Below, one piece after another: positions 21,480 through 31,094 of a stretch of DNA of 64,000 nucleotides (positions are counted from its first letter, which is position 1; each line of letters opens with the position of its first letter). Position numbers and translations under genes: made by a program. Source of the DNA: Antedon mediterranea (Eukaryota > Echinodermata > Crinoidea > Comatulida > Antedonidae); contig NC_092672.1 of NCBI RefSeq assembly GCF_964355755.1, positions 21,138,501 to 21,202,500 on the forward strand, written 5' to 3'. The notes below the pieces were generated by a model. That model saw only the letters and a list, made by a program, of their open reading frames with translations, was not told the origin of the DNA and did not search any database.

Positions 21480-24400
21480 CTACATGTCTGAACGTTCGGT
21501 GCTCTTCATTAGCATGATCAACTTAGTAACCGGTTTCTTAGCATTGATACCATCTGCAAATCTTATGTCAACAATCCTAACAAGGTCATCTTTCCCTGGA
21601 TAAACTTTACTGACTTCTGCCATTTTCCAACTACCACGTTTCTTGTTCTCACCAATGACAAGTACTATGTCACCTTCCATTACATTCTCCATTGATTTCT
21701 GCCATTTAAGTCTTGGTGAGAGCTTATGGATACACTCCATCCATCGGTGCCAGAAACCATTCACCATAGAGTTACAAATTTCTCTCCGTTTTCTCAAATT
21801 TCCATGGAATTCTTCACACGGTACTTCCGGACACTGTAAATCACCTCTTCCAATCAGGAAATGATTAGGAGTTAATGGCGGGTGATCCAGGGGCGATGAT
21901 GACTTGGCTGTCAAAGGTCGACTATTGATAAGACCAGATATCTGACAGAACACCGTCTCCCATTCAACAAATGTTAGTCTATCAGCTTTCACCAACTGTC
22001 TCATGCCTTTCTTCACCTCTTGAACCATGCGCTCAACAGCTCCTTGGTGATGAGGTCCACCTGGTGGTCCAAATTTCCACTGCACATTATAACGTTGGCA
22101 TTGTTCTCGTATCTTCGTCTGGTCTAGTCTCAAATTCAACTCATTTATTGTATTGTCAGCCCCTCTGAAACATGTGCCATTGTCACTCACCAACAAAGAT
22201 GGTGCTCCTCTGATGCTTACAAATCGTTCCATTGCTTGTAGGAACGCTTGGGTAGTAAGATCTTGGACACAGGTTAAGTGTACAGCTCTAGTCACGGCAC
22301 ACGTAAAAACTGCACAATATCCTTTTGTGGTGGTATTTTTGTTCAGTTTAACGTTAACTGGGCCCAGATAGTCTACGAGTGTGGAACTAAATGGCGGTGA
22401 GCATGGTTTCACTCGGAAGTCTGGTAGGTCAGCCATCTTCTGCTCTATTGGCTTCCCTTTGTGTCTCCTACAAATAGTACATTGTCGTACAACTGTTTTT
22501 GAGATATTGGTATCCCCAATAATCCAAAACTTCTTTCTTACCTCTGATGCGGTTCTCCGGTGGCCCCCATGTAAAGAGTGTCTGTGTCTATCCCGAACAA
22601 TCAGTAAACTGATATGGCTTCCCTTCGGTAGTATGTAAGGGTGTCTTATGTCATACGACAGTGGTGCATTCTTAATCCGTCCACCAACACGGTACACTCC
22701 TTCTTTCTCATCGAAGACTGGATCTAGCTTCATGATGTTGTGATCATTGAAATTTATCTCAGCTTGTCCCTGTCGGATCCAAAGCAACTCAGCTTCCTTC
22801 AATGCATGTGGTGAAGGCCACTCAGAAATTTGTGAAGTTAACTTCTTTAACCATTGGTTCTTTGGTAACTGCTTTAAGGACACAACTCTTGCTGTGACCA
22901 TCTTAAGTTTTGGCCAACTAGAAAACTTGGTGGGATCAAGTATTCTTTCAAATTCAGGGATAGCCTTTATTTTGAGTGTTAGTGTCTTAGCATTACGGAC
23001 ATGGAATTTCTTTTGTTCTCCATCTTCAGAAGCTACTTGAACATTTGTCGGAGTTTTAGGCCAAGAGATTGGTGGTGATCGTAGGAACCCTGGTCCATCG
23101 ATGACTTTCTTCATATCGTCAATGTTTCCTCCTCTTGAAACAATATATATAGTGTTCTGGTCTGATGGTACAAAGGCAATATCTTTGATCGGGTCAAATT
23201 CAGAAGTGATCTCACCTACACGGTATGCAACATACGATCGGAAAGATTTAGATTGACCTCTCAGCCAACTGATGACAGTCATACTGTCTGTCCAAATCTT
23301 TGAATAAACTATGTCAAACCTCAAAGCATTCTTTACAGTGAGCATCAGCCTTGAAAGCAGCAGAATTGCTTGAAGTTCTTTCCTGGGGATGCTTGATTGT
23401 TTAAGTGGTGTGAGTCTGGCTCGGGCGCACACAAACGACAAATAAGCTTCAGTTGACTCTTCATGTGACCACCTTAGCCAAACTCCGATACCCATAGCAT
23501 CTTCTGAAGCATCACTTGCACCATGCAGAGATACTTTTGGTAATGGTCTTTTTCCTCTAAATGGCTCTGGAATAAGACATCTTGGAATTTCTATGTCACT
23601 TGCTTTTTCAAGGTCTTTATTGATTTCACTGAGAATAGCACAAAGTTCACCTCTCTGGTTAAGTGGTGTATCCCAATCAATGTTTAGTTGCCACAGTTTT
23701 TGTAACAGTGTTTTCGGTCGGACAAGGATACCGGAAAGCATACCGAATACGTCATAGTAAGAAGCGGTTTGTTTCAGAATGCTACGTTTAGTTGGGATTA
23801 GACCTTGAATTAGTTTAACCTCTTTGACCTTTAGAGTGTCGTTCACAAGGTCCCACTTTGTTCCCAAAGCTGTTGCAGCAGTGGCGTCTTCTGATTCATC
23901 ACACATATTCCTAACATTGGATTGCCATTTCCTGATATTGAAGTTTCCTTTCTTCAGAGTCTCAATGAGTTTAGACTTTAAGTTGTCGGCCTCATTAGCA
24001 TCAGTAACAGATTCATTCAAATCATCCATGTAAAACTGGTCAGTAACAATTCTTTCTAATTGTTTATCACCGGGTGCATGCTCAGATACTATATGCCTCA
24101 AAGTCACAATAGCCGCAGTTGGTGATGGCTTGTCACCAAATGTAACAGTCGTCAACTCGTACACTTGAATTGGATGGTTAGGATTCTCTCTGAACACAAA
24201 TCGATGAAAGCGGGCATCATCAGAACTGATTTTAATAGCCTGGAACATCTTACTAATGTCGGCAATTATACCAACTTCGTTTTCTCGGAATCGTAGGGCA
24301 ACATCAAAAAGATCTGTATTAACATTTTCTCCTTTATATAAATAATCATTAAGAGAATGGCCTTGAAATCTTGCCTTCCCATCATATACCACTCTCACAG

Positions 24401-25112
24401 GTGTTGTTTTAGATTCTTTGGTTACGGCAAAGTGTGGTAAAAACCACATCTTCCTTCCAGCCTCTCTATCTCTTTGTAGCTCTGCTTCTGTCACTCGACG
24501 AGAGACACCTCTTTTCAGTTGATCTCTCATTTGTTCGCAATACACTTCCCATTCTATGCTTCTATTCTCAAATTGCTTTTCTAGGCTCTTCAGTCTCTTC
24601 ACAGCATACCCATAGTTATCTGGAAGGTCATTTGGTGCCCTTTTCCAAGGCAATCTAATTTCATAAGTTCCATTTGGCAGTTGTTTCACACTCTGATCAA
24701 TTGCTTCCGTTGCCTTGCGGTTTGTAAGATGTTCGGAGCATTTGCACTTCTTTGGTTCTAAACCCATTGTCTCAATGCCAAGAAAATCTTCCATTGGTCC
24801 AACGGCAGACACATTAACATAGTTGAAGAGTGCTGATGTGGTGAGTTGTCCTCCTTGGATAAACCATCCAAAAGGACATTTCACGGCTACAGGTTCATTG
24901 ATACATTCACCTCGGAGGTACTCTTCCCAAATCATTAAGTGTGTGTTATCGACACCAAGCAGTACATCAATAGTTGGGTATGGAGCAACTTGTAAATCAA
25001 TTTCATTTAGATGACTGTATTGTTTAAGCTGTTCTTTGTATACTATAGGAGCATCTCCGCAGGGTTCGTCTATTTCTGTGACGGTGAGTGGACAAGGAAG
25101 ACCATGTACCAT
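21480..25112 (-). CDS. pol: BEL/Pao Pol polyprotein
   Basis: 1210 codons. Residues 1-110 look like the C-terminal part of the retropepsin-like domain (PTIDVLLGVDN). Reverse transcriptase spans about 220-430, with YDGKAR near 243, D284 in IIADISKMF and the catalytic YMDD at 361-364. RNase H spans about 525-660 with D534, E579 and D609 in place, but the segment expected to read NPAD reads NTIY at 653-656, so the last carboxylate is a tyrosine. Integrase follows: H848, H851, C878, C881 zinc finger; D914, D977 and E1027 (SDNGT and HHQGAVER). A C-terminal GDIVLV domain closes it. The Met at 25112 is only the first after two in-frame stops; Pol was probably translated from Gag in one frame. Confidence 0.95.
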   Translation of the reverse strand: MVHGLPCPLTVTEIDEPCGDAPIVYKEQLKQYSHLNEIDLQVAPYPTIDVLLGVDNTHLMIWEEYLRGECINEPVAVKCPFGWFIQGGQLTTSALFNYVNVSAVGPMEDFLGIETMGLEPKKCKCSEHLTNRKATEAIDQSVKQLPNGTYEIRLPWKRAPNDLPDNYGYAVKRLKSLEKQFENRSIEWEVYCEQMRDQLKRGVSRRVTEAELQRDREAGRKMWFLPHFAVTKESKTTPVRVVYDGKARFQGHSLNDYLYKGENVNTDLFDVALRFRENEVGIIADISKMFQAIKISSDDARFHRFVFRENPNHPIQVYELTTVTFGDKPSPTAAIVTLRHIVSEHAPGDKQLERIVTDQFYMDDLNESVTDANEADNLKSKLIETLKKGNFNIRKWQSNVRNMCDESEDATAATALGTKWDLVNDTLKVKEVKLIQGLIPTKRSILKQTASYYDVFGMLSGILVRPKTLLQKLWQLNIDWDTPLNQRGELCAILSEINKDLEKASDIEIPRCLIPEPFRGKRPLPKVSLHGASDASEDAMGIGVWLRWSHEESTEAYLSFVCARARLTPLKQSSIPRKELQAILLLSRLMLTVKNALRFDIVYSKIWTDSMTVISWLRGQSKSFRSYVAYRVGEITSEFDPIKDIAFVPSDQNTIYIVSRGGNIDDMKKVIDGPGFLRSPPISWPKTPTNVQVASEDGEQKKFHVRNAKTLTLKIKAIPEFERILDPTKFSSWPKLKMVTARVVSLKQLPKNQWLKKLTSQISEWPSPHALKEAELLWIRQGQAEINFNDHNIMKLDPVFDEKEGVYRVGGRIKNAPLSYDIRHPYILPKGSHISLLIVRDRHRHSLHGGHRRTASEVRKKFWIIGDTNISKTVVRQCTICRRHKGKPIEQKMADLPDFRVKPCSPPFSSTLVDYLGPVNVKLNKNTTTKGYCAVFTCAVTRAVHLTCVQDLTTQAFLQAMERFVSIRGAPSLLVSDNGTCFRGADNTINELNLRLDQTKIREQCQRYNVQWKFGPPGGPHHQGAVERMVQEVKKGMRQLVKADRLTFVEWETVFCQISGLINSRPLTAKSSSPLDHPPLTPNHFLIGRGDLQCPEVPCEEFHGNLRKRREICNSMVNGFWHRWMECIHKLSPRLKWQKSMENVMEGDIVLVIGENKKRGSWKMAEVSKVYPGKDDLVRIVDIRFADGINAKKPVTKLIMLMKSTERSDM
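23145..23153 (-). other. Altered RNase H active-site codons
   Basis: Codons for Pol residues 654-656 read ACT ATA TAT (T I Y), where BEL/Pao proteins usually have P A D before the SRG motif, which is kept here (VSRGG). Three consecutive changed residues including the catalytic aspartate are unlikely to be tolerated. Confidence 0.55.
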
Positions 25113-25136
25113 TTACGTCTTCAATGTAGCAATTCA
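25113..25136 (-). other. Two in-frame stops between Gag-protease and Pol
   Basis: TGA at 25134-25136 and TAA at 25113-25115 are in the same reading frame as both flanking open frames, separated by six sense codons (I A T L K T). BEL/Pao elements normally have one continuous frame here. Point mutations are the simplest reading; stop readthrough is an alternative that two successive stops make less likely. Confidence 0.8.
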
Positions 25137-26759
25137 GCAATCGTAGTTTCTTAGTAATTTCTTACCACCAACCAGACTCAGATCGTGTTTTTGATAAACA
25201 TCTTGATTAGTAAGTGGAATGAGTCCCGATCGCAGAAGTGTCGCTTGGCTTCCACCATCCAATAAGATACGCACTAGACGGCGGGTTTTGCCACATCTCA
25301 GGTACCCCATAACAGTAGGTAAAGTCACTTGTAATTTACTTTCTCCATTGTTGGTGACCATGCCTGCCTGCTTAACAACTGTGGTTGGATCCGCTGGTTG
25401 AAATGGTTGAGCATTGCAATTAAGATTGGGTTGATCCTTTTTTTCATACAAGACAGGACAAACAGCCGGAAAGTGAAGGTTACTTCCACAAGATGGAGTT
25501 CCACAAGGTGCGGCAAATTGACAGGAATTCTTATCATATGGAGGTTTACCAGCAGAGCAATTGTTGTGACCACATCTAAAACAGATTCTGTTCTTTTTCA
25601 TCACTTCATATTTCTCCTTTTGAGACAAACTTCGAAACTTGTTACAACTCTTTAAGAAATGGGTATTCGCAGTTGGATGCAGTGCACACTCGGGATTTCT
25701 ATTGTAGTCTGACTTGTATCCTTCTGCAGATGACACTACAGCAGCATTTGAAGCCTTCTTTGACGATGAAGATGATTCAGTTTCAGTCATGGGCATAGCT
25801 TTCTCAAGTAACAATAATTGGCTGTACAGCCATTTAACCAAGCCAGTGAGAGAATGACCTGTGTCGTTGTCCCTAACGCTTTTATAGTAAGCTATTCTGT
25901 GTTCTTCTGGTAGCTTCTGTTTTATTTGGCTCAGCATGATTTTGCTGTTCAATTCTCCAGATAAACCAATGGTTTCCGCTCTGGTTTCAAACGTTTGAAG
26001 GGTTTGGACAAAACGACTCATGGCTGGAATGTTGATCTTGTCCTTACTTTCATAGGACTTTAAATTCTCTAGATCCTTCAACAGACTATCAACCACTCTG
26101 TCTTTGTCTCCGTAGCGTTCATCTAACACTTCCCAAGCTCTAGCCACATCGATACATCCTTTAACCATGTTTCTTTCTTTGCTGTTAATCATAGATTCAG
26201 TTAGCTGGTAGAAACATTCAATCTCAGTTAGATTAGTTGCACAATGTGTAAATAATTCTTTAAATCTTTTGTAATCCCGGATGTTGCCATTAAATGTAGG
26301 ATACTTCATCTTTGCCATGGTAGGCGTTGACCTTGCCATAGCAGGTCGAGGTGTAGGTGAACTGAATGCAGGCGGCGAGGCAACCGTACCAGCAGGCTGC
26401 GTTGAGGCTGATGTTTGAAGAGGAGTTGTTGGAGTTGAGAATGGTACATCGACTGTAGATTGTGAGTGGCGCAGGGTAATCTCCCGTTTTGCACATACCA
26501 ACCTTTGAAGGAAATCCATCTCACATTCTGACATCCATTTCTCTTCCGTATCAAATTCTCCCTGGTCTTCAATTACATCAATCAGTTCAGAGTGTTTTAA
26601 CTCAACTTTTCTGAACTGTTCCTCCGCCTTGATAATGTAAGTTTTTAAAACATCTGGTTCGCAATTTTCTTTAAGTAGTGATTCTATCATGGACAGAGTC
26701 CTTGTTAACTGACCTTTGCTGTTCCGTCTGGTAAGCTTCAGTTTGTTTAAGTCTGCCAT
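25134..26759 (-). CDS. gag: BEL/Pao Gag-protease
   Basis: The open frame begins at 26822 inside the 5' LTR; the better start is the Met at 26759 (MADLNKLKLTRR), 28 bases inside the LTR border. From that 541-residue protein: an N-terminal helical, charged region; a Ser/Pro/Thr-rich linker (about 100-150); a capsid-like domain of the DUF1759 type starting at MKYPTFNGNIRDYKRFKELF; then a Cys/His region with CFRCGHNNCS and several further CxxC/H pairs, expected to bind RNA; and the start of a retropepsin with ILLDGGSQATLL. The active-site triplet reads D-G-G instead of the usual D-S/T-G. The protein stops within the protease; the rest of that domain opens the Pol frame. Confidence 0.9.
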   Translation of the reverse strand: MADLNKLKLTRRNSKGQLTRTLSMIESLLKENCEPDVLKTYIIKAEEQFRKVELKHSELIDVIEDQGEFDTEEKWMSECEMDFLQRLVCAKREITLRHSQSTVDVPFSTPTTPLQTSASTQPAGTVASPPAFSSPTPRPAMARSTPTMAKMKYPTFNGNIRDYKRFKELFTHCATNLTEIECFYQLTESMINSKERNMVKGCIDVARAWEVLDERYGDKDRVVDSLLKDLENLKSYESKDKINIPAMSRFVQTLQTFETRAETIGLSGELNSKIMLSQIKQKLPEEHRIAYYKSVRDNDTGHSLTGLVKWLYSQLLLLEKAMPMTETESSSSSKKASNAAVVSSAEGYKSDYNRNPECALHPTANTHFLKSCNKFRSLSQKEKYEVMKKNRICFRCGHNNCSAGKPPYDKNSCQFAAPCGTPSCGSNLHFPAVCPVLYEKKDQPNLNCNAQPFQPADPTTVVKQAGMVTNNGESKLQVTLPTVMGYLRCGKTRRLVRILLDGGSQATLLRSGLIPLTNQDVYQKHDLSLVGGKKLLRNYDC

Positions 26760-26786
26760 TGTAATTATTTCACTAGTTGTTGAAGC

Positions 26787-27309
26787 TGTTGTGGAATCGG
26801 TGAGAAATAATGAGGTGAACACGTTGTTGCAATATGTTGTCTTTATTAGATTTATTATTATTCAACAACTGTGTTGGGTTGTCTATAAGAACAAACAAAA
26901 TACACTAAGTAGATAGTTCTGTAGTCAACAAATACTTCGAAACATATGATAATAAAGAATAGTACGACTACCCCCTCTATAGTAATAGAAAGATGTAGAC
27001 ACTCGTACGCCGACTCGACTCAAAGTGATAACGTCAAGCGAGGCCTAGATATATGAACTTTAACAACAATAAAATATCTAATTTTTAAAGGTGTACACAA
27101 CTCAAAGACTACCCTGCAGACTCCTGGCTAAACATATTAATAAACGATTCTAATTAAACTCACCCAAAGGGTTCCAAATAACAAATAAAGATGATTACAC
27201 AGCATGAATATCTCACACGATACCAAATTGTATATGATTTCGTTCAGCCTGCGTATTGTACGCGCACTGGCACGCAACTCACAAATTGAAAACAAATGAC
27301 GTCATGACA
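26787..27309 (-). repeat. BEL/Pao 5' LTR
   Basis: 523 bp, about 99 per cent identical to the LTR at 20810. On the minus strand it drives the element. CRE-like TGACGTCA lies at 27297-27304 and AATAAA at 26847-26842. The sequence following it, GCTTCAACAACTAG on the minus strand, does not show an obvious tRNA primer-binding site beginning with TGG. Confidence 0.95.
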
Positions 27310-29800
27310 ATAGTAATACCTAAGGGTAGACTCACAGCGTTAGGTTTGTTATCCAACACAAGGTAATCCTCTCTTGATAGGGTTCCTATTAACGCAAATG
27401 GCGAGGCGTAACAGCTTCCTAACGGTAATCTGCAGCTTAGTTCACATACAAAAGTATGTACACTGCTTACATAACGCCACCATGAGTCTGAACATACCAT
27501 AAGACACTGAACAGTACTATGTTTAAAAATAAAGGTGATTAATCAAAGGCTGATAACTCCTCCACATAAAACTCCTAGAAAGTAGGAAGCATTTTGTCCT
27601 CTTCCCTGACTGACTGAGCATATGATCTCTCTATTAATAATTTATATTGTAAACCTTATTATGTAAACAGAAATATCAATGGAAATTCTTCTTCACTAAA
27701 AAGTTTTTAAAGATATGCTACATTATTAGCAATTTACACCTAAATCCAGCCCTCAGTCTTAACCCTTTTCCAACATGCAATTTGTTTTTTGAGGATATTC
27801 ACTACATTATTAGCAAATTACCCCCTCAATCCACCCTTTTCCAACATGGCTGTTGAAAAAGTGTGTCATCCATTGGAATAGTTTTATTGCCAATATTGTA
27901 TGTCTGTGGATTTTCCATCTGAATTGACATAGCAGCAATCAATCATTGTGCCACTTATGAATTTCATGTGTGAGAGCATTTCCGGCCATCTAGAGGTGTC
28001 ATTTAACAAAATTTGCTTTAAATCCCGCTCCCTTTTCAGATCCTGGCTAAGGCCCTGGACATTTGGGCAATCCCCTTACGATAGTCCTGCTACCGCCCCT
28101 GTAAATAATTCTAAGCATGTGAAACAAAATACTGATTATTGATTATTTGAAAGTGGATAATTTAAAAACATAAAATATGTTTGTATCACATGGATGACAC
28201 ACACACAGAGTGATATATCACTTTGTTAGTTTTTCTGTCTTGTGCTGCTATCTGTATTGTGGTATTCAAGCTTTAAAGTTTAAAAAAATTAAGATAAAAT
28301 GAGTTGAATATTTATTATTGAAATGAGTAATTATTATTCAATTACATAATAAAAAATTAGTTTTGATAGCTGAATTCAATTAGCTTGGTGTTTATGAACA
28401 TTACTATTACTACATTAATACATAACTTGCTTGCTCATCTTGATTGTGCTAAATACTTATGCTAGGGTTTTATTTCTAGATTTTTCGTCCTCTTTTAATT
28501 CTATACAATCAAGTATTTTAATGAAATCAGTAAAACAGCTTAAAGAATAATAGGAACTAAAGAGAACGCTAAAGATATTGTTAAAAGTGCAATAAGTAAG
28601 AAGTAATTATGTCGGATGAGTATCACCCTTCCTCACCATTATCTTATCTTTAGTAAGTCAGGGCGTTTAATTGTTGGTGTTCCACTTTAGTGCTTTTTGA
28701 CAATTAGGCTTAAATATAGTTGTTACTGTGTGCAAAACAATATCAGTTTTTTGTGGCAACAGTGTACAGTTATATGCTCTAATTTAAAATATAATCTTTA
28801 ATGTGTATTATTATCAATACATAATGCTATACATTATGTTTTTTCACGCTATGGTCATAAATTTCAATTTGAAACACTTTATAAAACATTGAAAACAATA
28901 GTGCCTTCACCATTTTATTAAATTAATATTTTTTTAAACAGTATTTAATCAATAGTATGTTATTTTGTAGGGTTTTAATAAAGTTAGTGTAATTACTTCC
29001 GTAGAAAAAAAATGGTGTTTTCACTTATAAAATGACAAATAAATGGTTAAATTCAACAAAAACCCATTGGCTGGCAGCCAATTTGAACATTTTTTCTTTA
29101 AATTATTTATTTTGAAAATTTTTTTTCAGGGGCCATTGCATTTTTAACAAAAAAACTTCAAAAACAAAAAAAATTTCACAAAGCTTCAATTGTTCTTACA
29201 TGATTTTGTATTTTAAAAGCGCAATTTTTTAAACAATTCACTTAAATGCCCTATGATCCCTGTGTATTATAATGATCAAAGATGCTAGTTGTATGTACTG
29301 AATATTTTAGTATGATTTATTCATCATTTTTAGTAATGCATTTTGCCATACTCTCTTTTATTGTCAACACACTACGAACTCCGTCCACCACCTCCTCCTC
29401 ATTAAATAATGAAGAGCAATGATATTATTGGATGTAATATAGACCCATATTAGACCCAGTTTTAGTTTGTAATTATTTTTTCCATAATACATTACAAGGG
29501 CCTATACATTTTATATTACACAGTGCCCTCACTCATCATTTATTTTACTTAAATTCTGTTCATATTGTTAGCACTTTCAATACCAGTGTACTGTTCAATA
29601 AAAACCCAAAAATCTGTACAAAATTTAATTTAATTTAATTTTTTTAGACCTTTTTTACAAAACAACTTTATTGAAATAGCATTTAAATAAAAAAAAAACT
29701 ATTACCAGCATTAAACTAGATGAAGATTTCATTTCATTATTCGGTCTATTTCAGTATATCCAAAAAAAAAATGAAATTGGGGAGACCAGGGTCAACCTAA
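27310..29800. other. Ankyrin gene intron downstream of the BEL element
   Basis: Starts with the target duplication ATAGT. A two-copy repeat of about 95 bp lies at 27715-27865 (CTACATTATTAGCAA, CCCTTTTCCAACATG). 27950-28100 is a diverged partner of the repeat at 2530-2660. The rest is AT-rich. No gene recognised. Confidence 0.45.
27715..27865. repeat. Tandem repeat, about 95 bp x 1.5
   Basis: CTACATTATTAGCAA-TTAC followed by CAATCCA/CCAGCCCT and CCCTTTTCCAACATG occurs twice. Confidence 0.65.
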
Positions 29801-29880
29801 GTGAACTTAATCACTGAGACTCTAAGCTCACTATGTCGGTCGGTAGGTCGGTCGGTAGGTCGGTCGGTAAACACTAACTC
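29775..29880. repeat. GGTC/GGTA microsatellite in a MITE-like context
   Basis: CTCACTATGTCGGTCGGTAGG and repeats (29832-29870) follow GAGACTCTAAG. The same order (GCGACTCTATAGTTCACTAAGTCGGTCGG) occurs at 42235-42275, so this is a fragment of the same dispersed element family. Confidence 0.6.
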
Positions 29881-29881
29881 A

Positions 29882-29990
29882 AATTTGCACACGTGACTAA
29901 AGCTATGTATACGGCCTTGTTAATCAAATAATAATAAATACAACATAGTATAAAACTGACTCCAAATAACAATGATTCAACGTTTCAAAC
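29882..29990 (-). repeat. Direct repeat, left copy, beside a 5S-type SINE
   Basis: 109 bp nearly the same as 30468-30581 (AATTTGCACAC, GTATACGGCCTTGTTAATCA, AAACTGACTCCAAATAACAA, ATTCAACGTTTCAAAC). The two copies abut the SINE body exactly on both sides. On the minus strand this would be the SINE tail. Confidence 0.85.
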
Positions 29991-30467
29991 TTTATTTGAT
30001 CATCATCAGGAATGATGATAAAATGTATTATTACTGGTCCTCAAGTTTAACTGGAAACTGAGGAAATTCGGATTAGGCCCTCCACGGACCCACGGCAGCC
30101 AGCAGTGCAGCGCCTACCAGATCAGCACACCGGGAGACGATCCCCTACTCTTTCCGAATAGTGTACCAAGTTCTTTAGCGTGCACTGTTAAGTACACGGG
30201 ACCAACGGCTTTACGTCCCATCCGAAGGACGAGGCAATGAGAGTAAAGCATCTTGCCTAAGGATGCAATTAGTATGGTACAGATAACCTCGAACCCATGC
30301 CTATCACATGCTAGTTCGATATTACCTTTCCACCATCACTCTCTGGTGTATATACAGCACCCGCCGCTATTTCTAGACGGTCTCCCATCCAGAACGCAAC
30401 CGGGCCCAACGTTGCTTAACTTCGGTGATCTGACGAGAACCGGTGTTTCAACGCAGTATGGCCGTAT
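29991..30467 (-). mobile_element. 5S-rRNA-derived SINE
   Basis: The minus strand starts with a 5S rRNA-like head of about 120 bases (30466-30346): TACGGCCATACTGCGTTGAA, then TTAAGCAACGTTGGGCCCGG, then GGATGGGAGACCG and GGGTGCTGTATATAC. These follow the 5S order including the box A, intermediate element and box C of the internal pol III promoter. A body of about 350 bases follows with GGTTCGAGGTTATCTG and ATGGGACGTAAAGCCGTTGG, resembling conserved central parts of metazoan SINEs. It ends near CTGATGATGATCAAATAAA. SINE3 is the class name for 5S-headed SINEs. Confidence 0.85.
30346..30466 (-). promoter_or_regulatory. 5S rRNA-like head with internal pol III promoter
   Basis: Retains GGATGGGAGACCG (minus strand, 30390-30378), the box C part, and TTAAGCAACG in the box A part. 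Several substitutions and the attached SINE body rule out a functional 5S rRNA gene. Confidence 0.75.
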
Positions 30468-30581
30468 AATTTGCACACCTGACTAAAGTCATGTATACGG
30501 CCTTGTTAATCATCTATTTAAATAATATTTACAACATAGTATAAAACTGACTCCAAATAACAATGATTCAACGTTTCAAAC
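30468..30581 (-). repeat. Direct repeat, right copy, beside the 5S-type SINE
   Basis: 114 bp, nearly the same as 29882-29990 apart from a few substitutions and a short indel near the AT-rich part. On the minus strand it lies immediately upstream of the 5S head. This looks like the tail of a preceding, otherwise lost SINE unit. Confidence 0.8.
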
Positions 30582-31094
30582 ATTATTGTTATTATTATGG
30601 AATGCTTTATTAAATAGGTAACAGCAGTGAGCACCAGTGCTTTGCACAGTCTGTAGTATAATTAAAATTATTCCATCTTCTATCATTGTTATATTTATTC
30701 ATCTTCTTCTTCATTATAAGACAATAACAAACAAACTCGTTTAAATATAAATCTACCCACTGTAATGTTGGTGTTGCTACAGTTGTTCATACTTTAGAAC
30801 AATGACAGATTATCAATGCTTACTTTATAGCATTCATTCAAGTATAAGCAATAATGTCAACAGTATACTATTTGAAAATCACAAGACAAAAAAATCAACT
30901 TTATTATTATGATTTTGTAAAGCTTAATATTTGTTAACATACTGTTCATTCTTTTAAATTCAAACTTTATTTATCCACAAAATATCAAAGATTAAAAATA
31001 AACTTGTTTCAAAAATGAAAAATTTTAAAACAGTGATCGTGCCTTTAGTTGCATGGTCATTGACACTATTTTAACTAAAATAATTAACTAAAAA

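Larger units (their letters stand above)
20810..27309 (-). mobile_element. BEL/Pao LTR retrotransposon, complete
   Basis: A 6.5-kb element on the minus strand with two LTRs (20810-21333, 26787-27309) starting TG and ending CA, a 5-bp target duplication ATAGT on both sides, a polypurine tract next to the 3' LTR, and two long open frames, Gag-protease (26759-25134) and polymerase (25112-21480). The domain order protease, reverse transcriptase, RNase H, integrase plus C-terminal tail identifies BEL/Pao. The LTRs differ at about three bases and one indel in 524 bp, so insertion was recent. Two in-frame stops separate the open frames and two active-site positions look altered, so this copy may be defective. 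It sits inside the large ankyrin-gene intron, antisense to it. Confidence 0.95.

Noticed and set aside
21643-24658. Plus-strand frames across the BEL Pol region
   Set aside because: They are antisense shadows of a conserved polyprotein and have no motifs of their own.
27279-27500. Minus-strand open frame next to the BEL 5' LTR
   Set aside because: It runs into the LTR and shows no family motif; probably chance.
30346-30466. Possible functional 5S rRNA gene
   Set aside because: Substitutions in conserved positions, no terminator T-run after the 5S end, and a SINE body directly attached.
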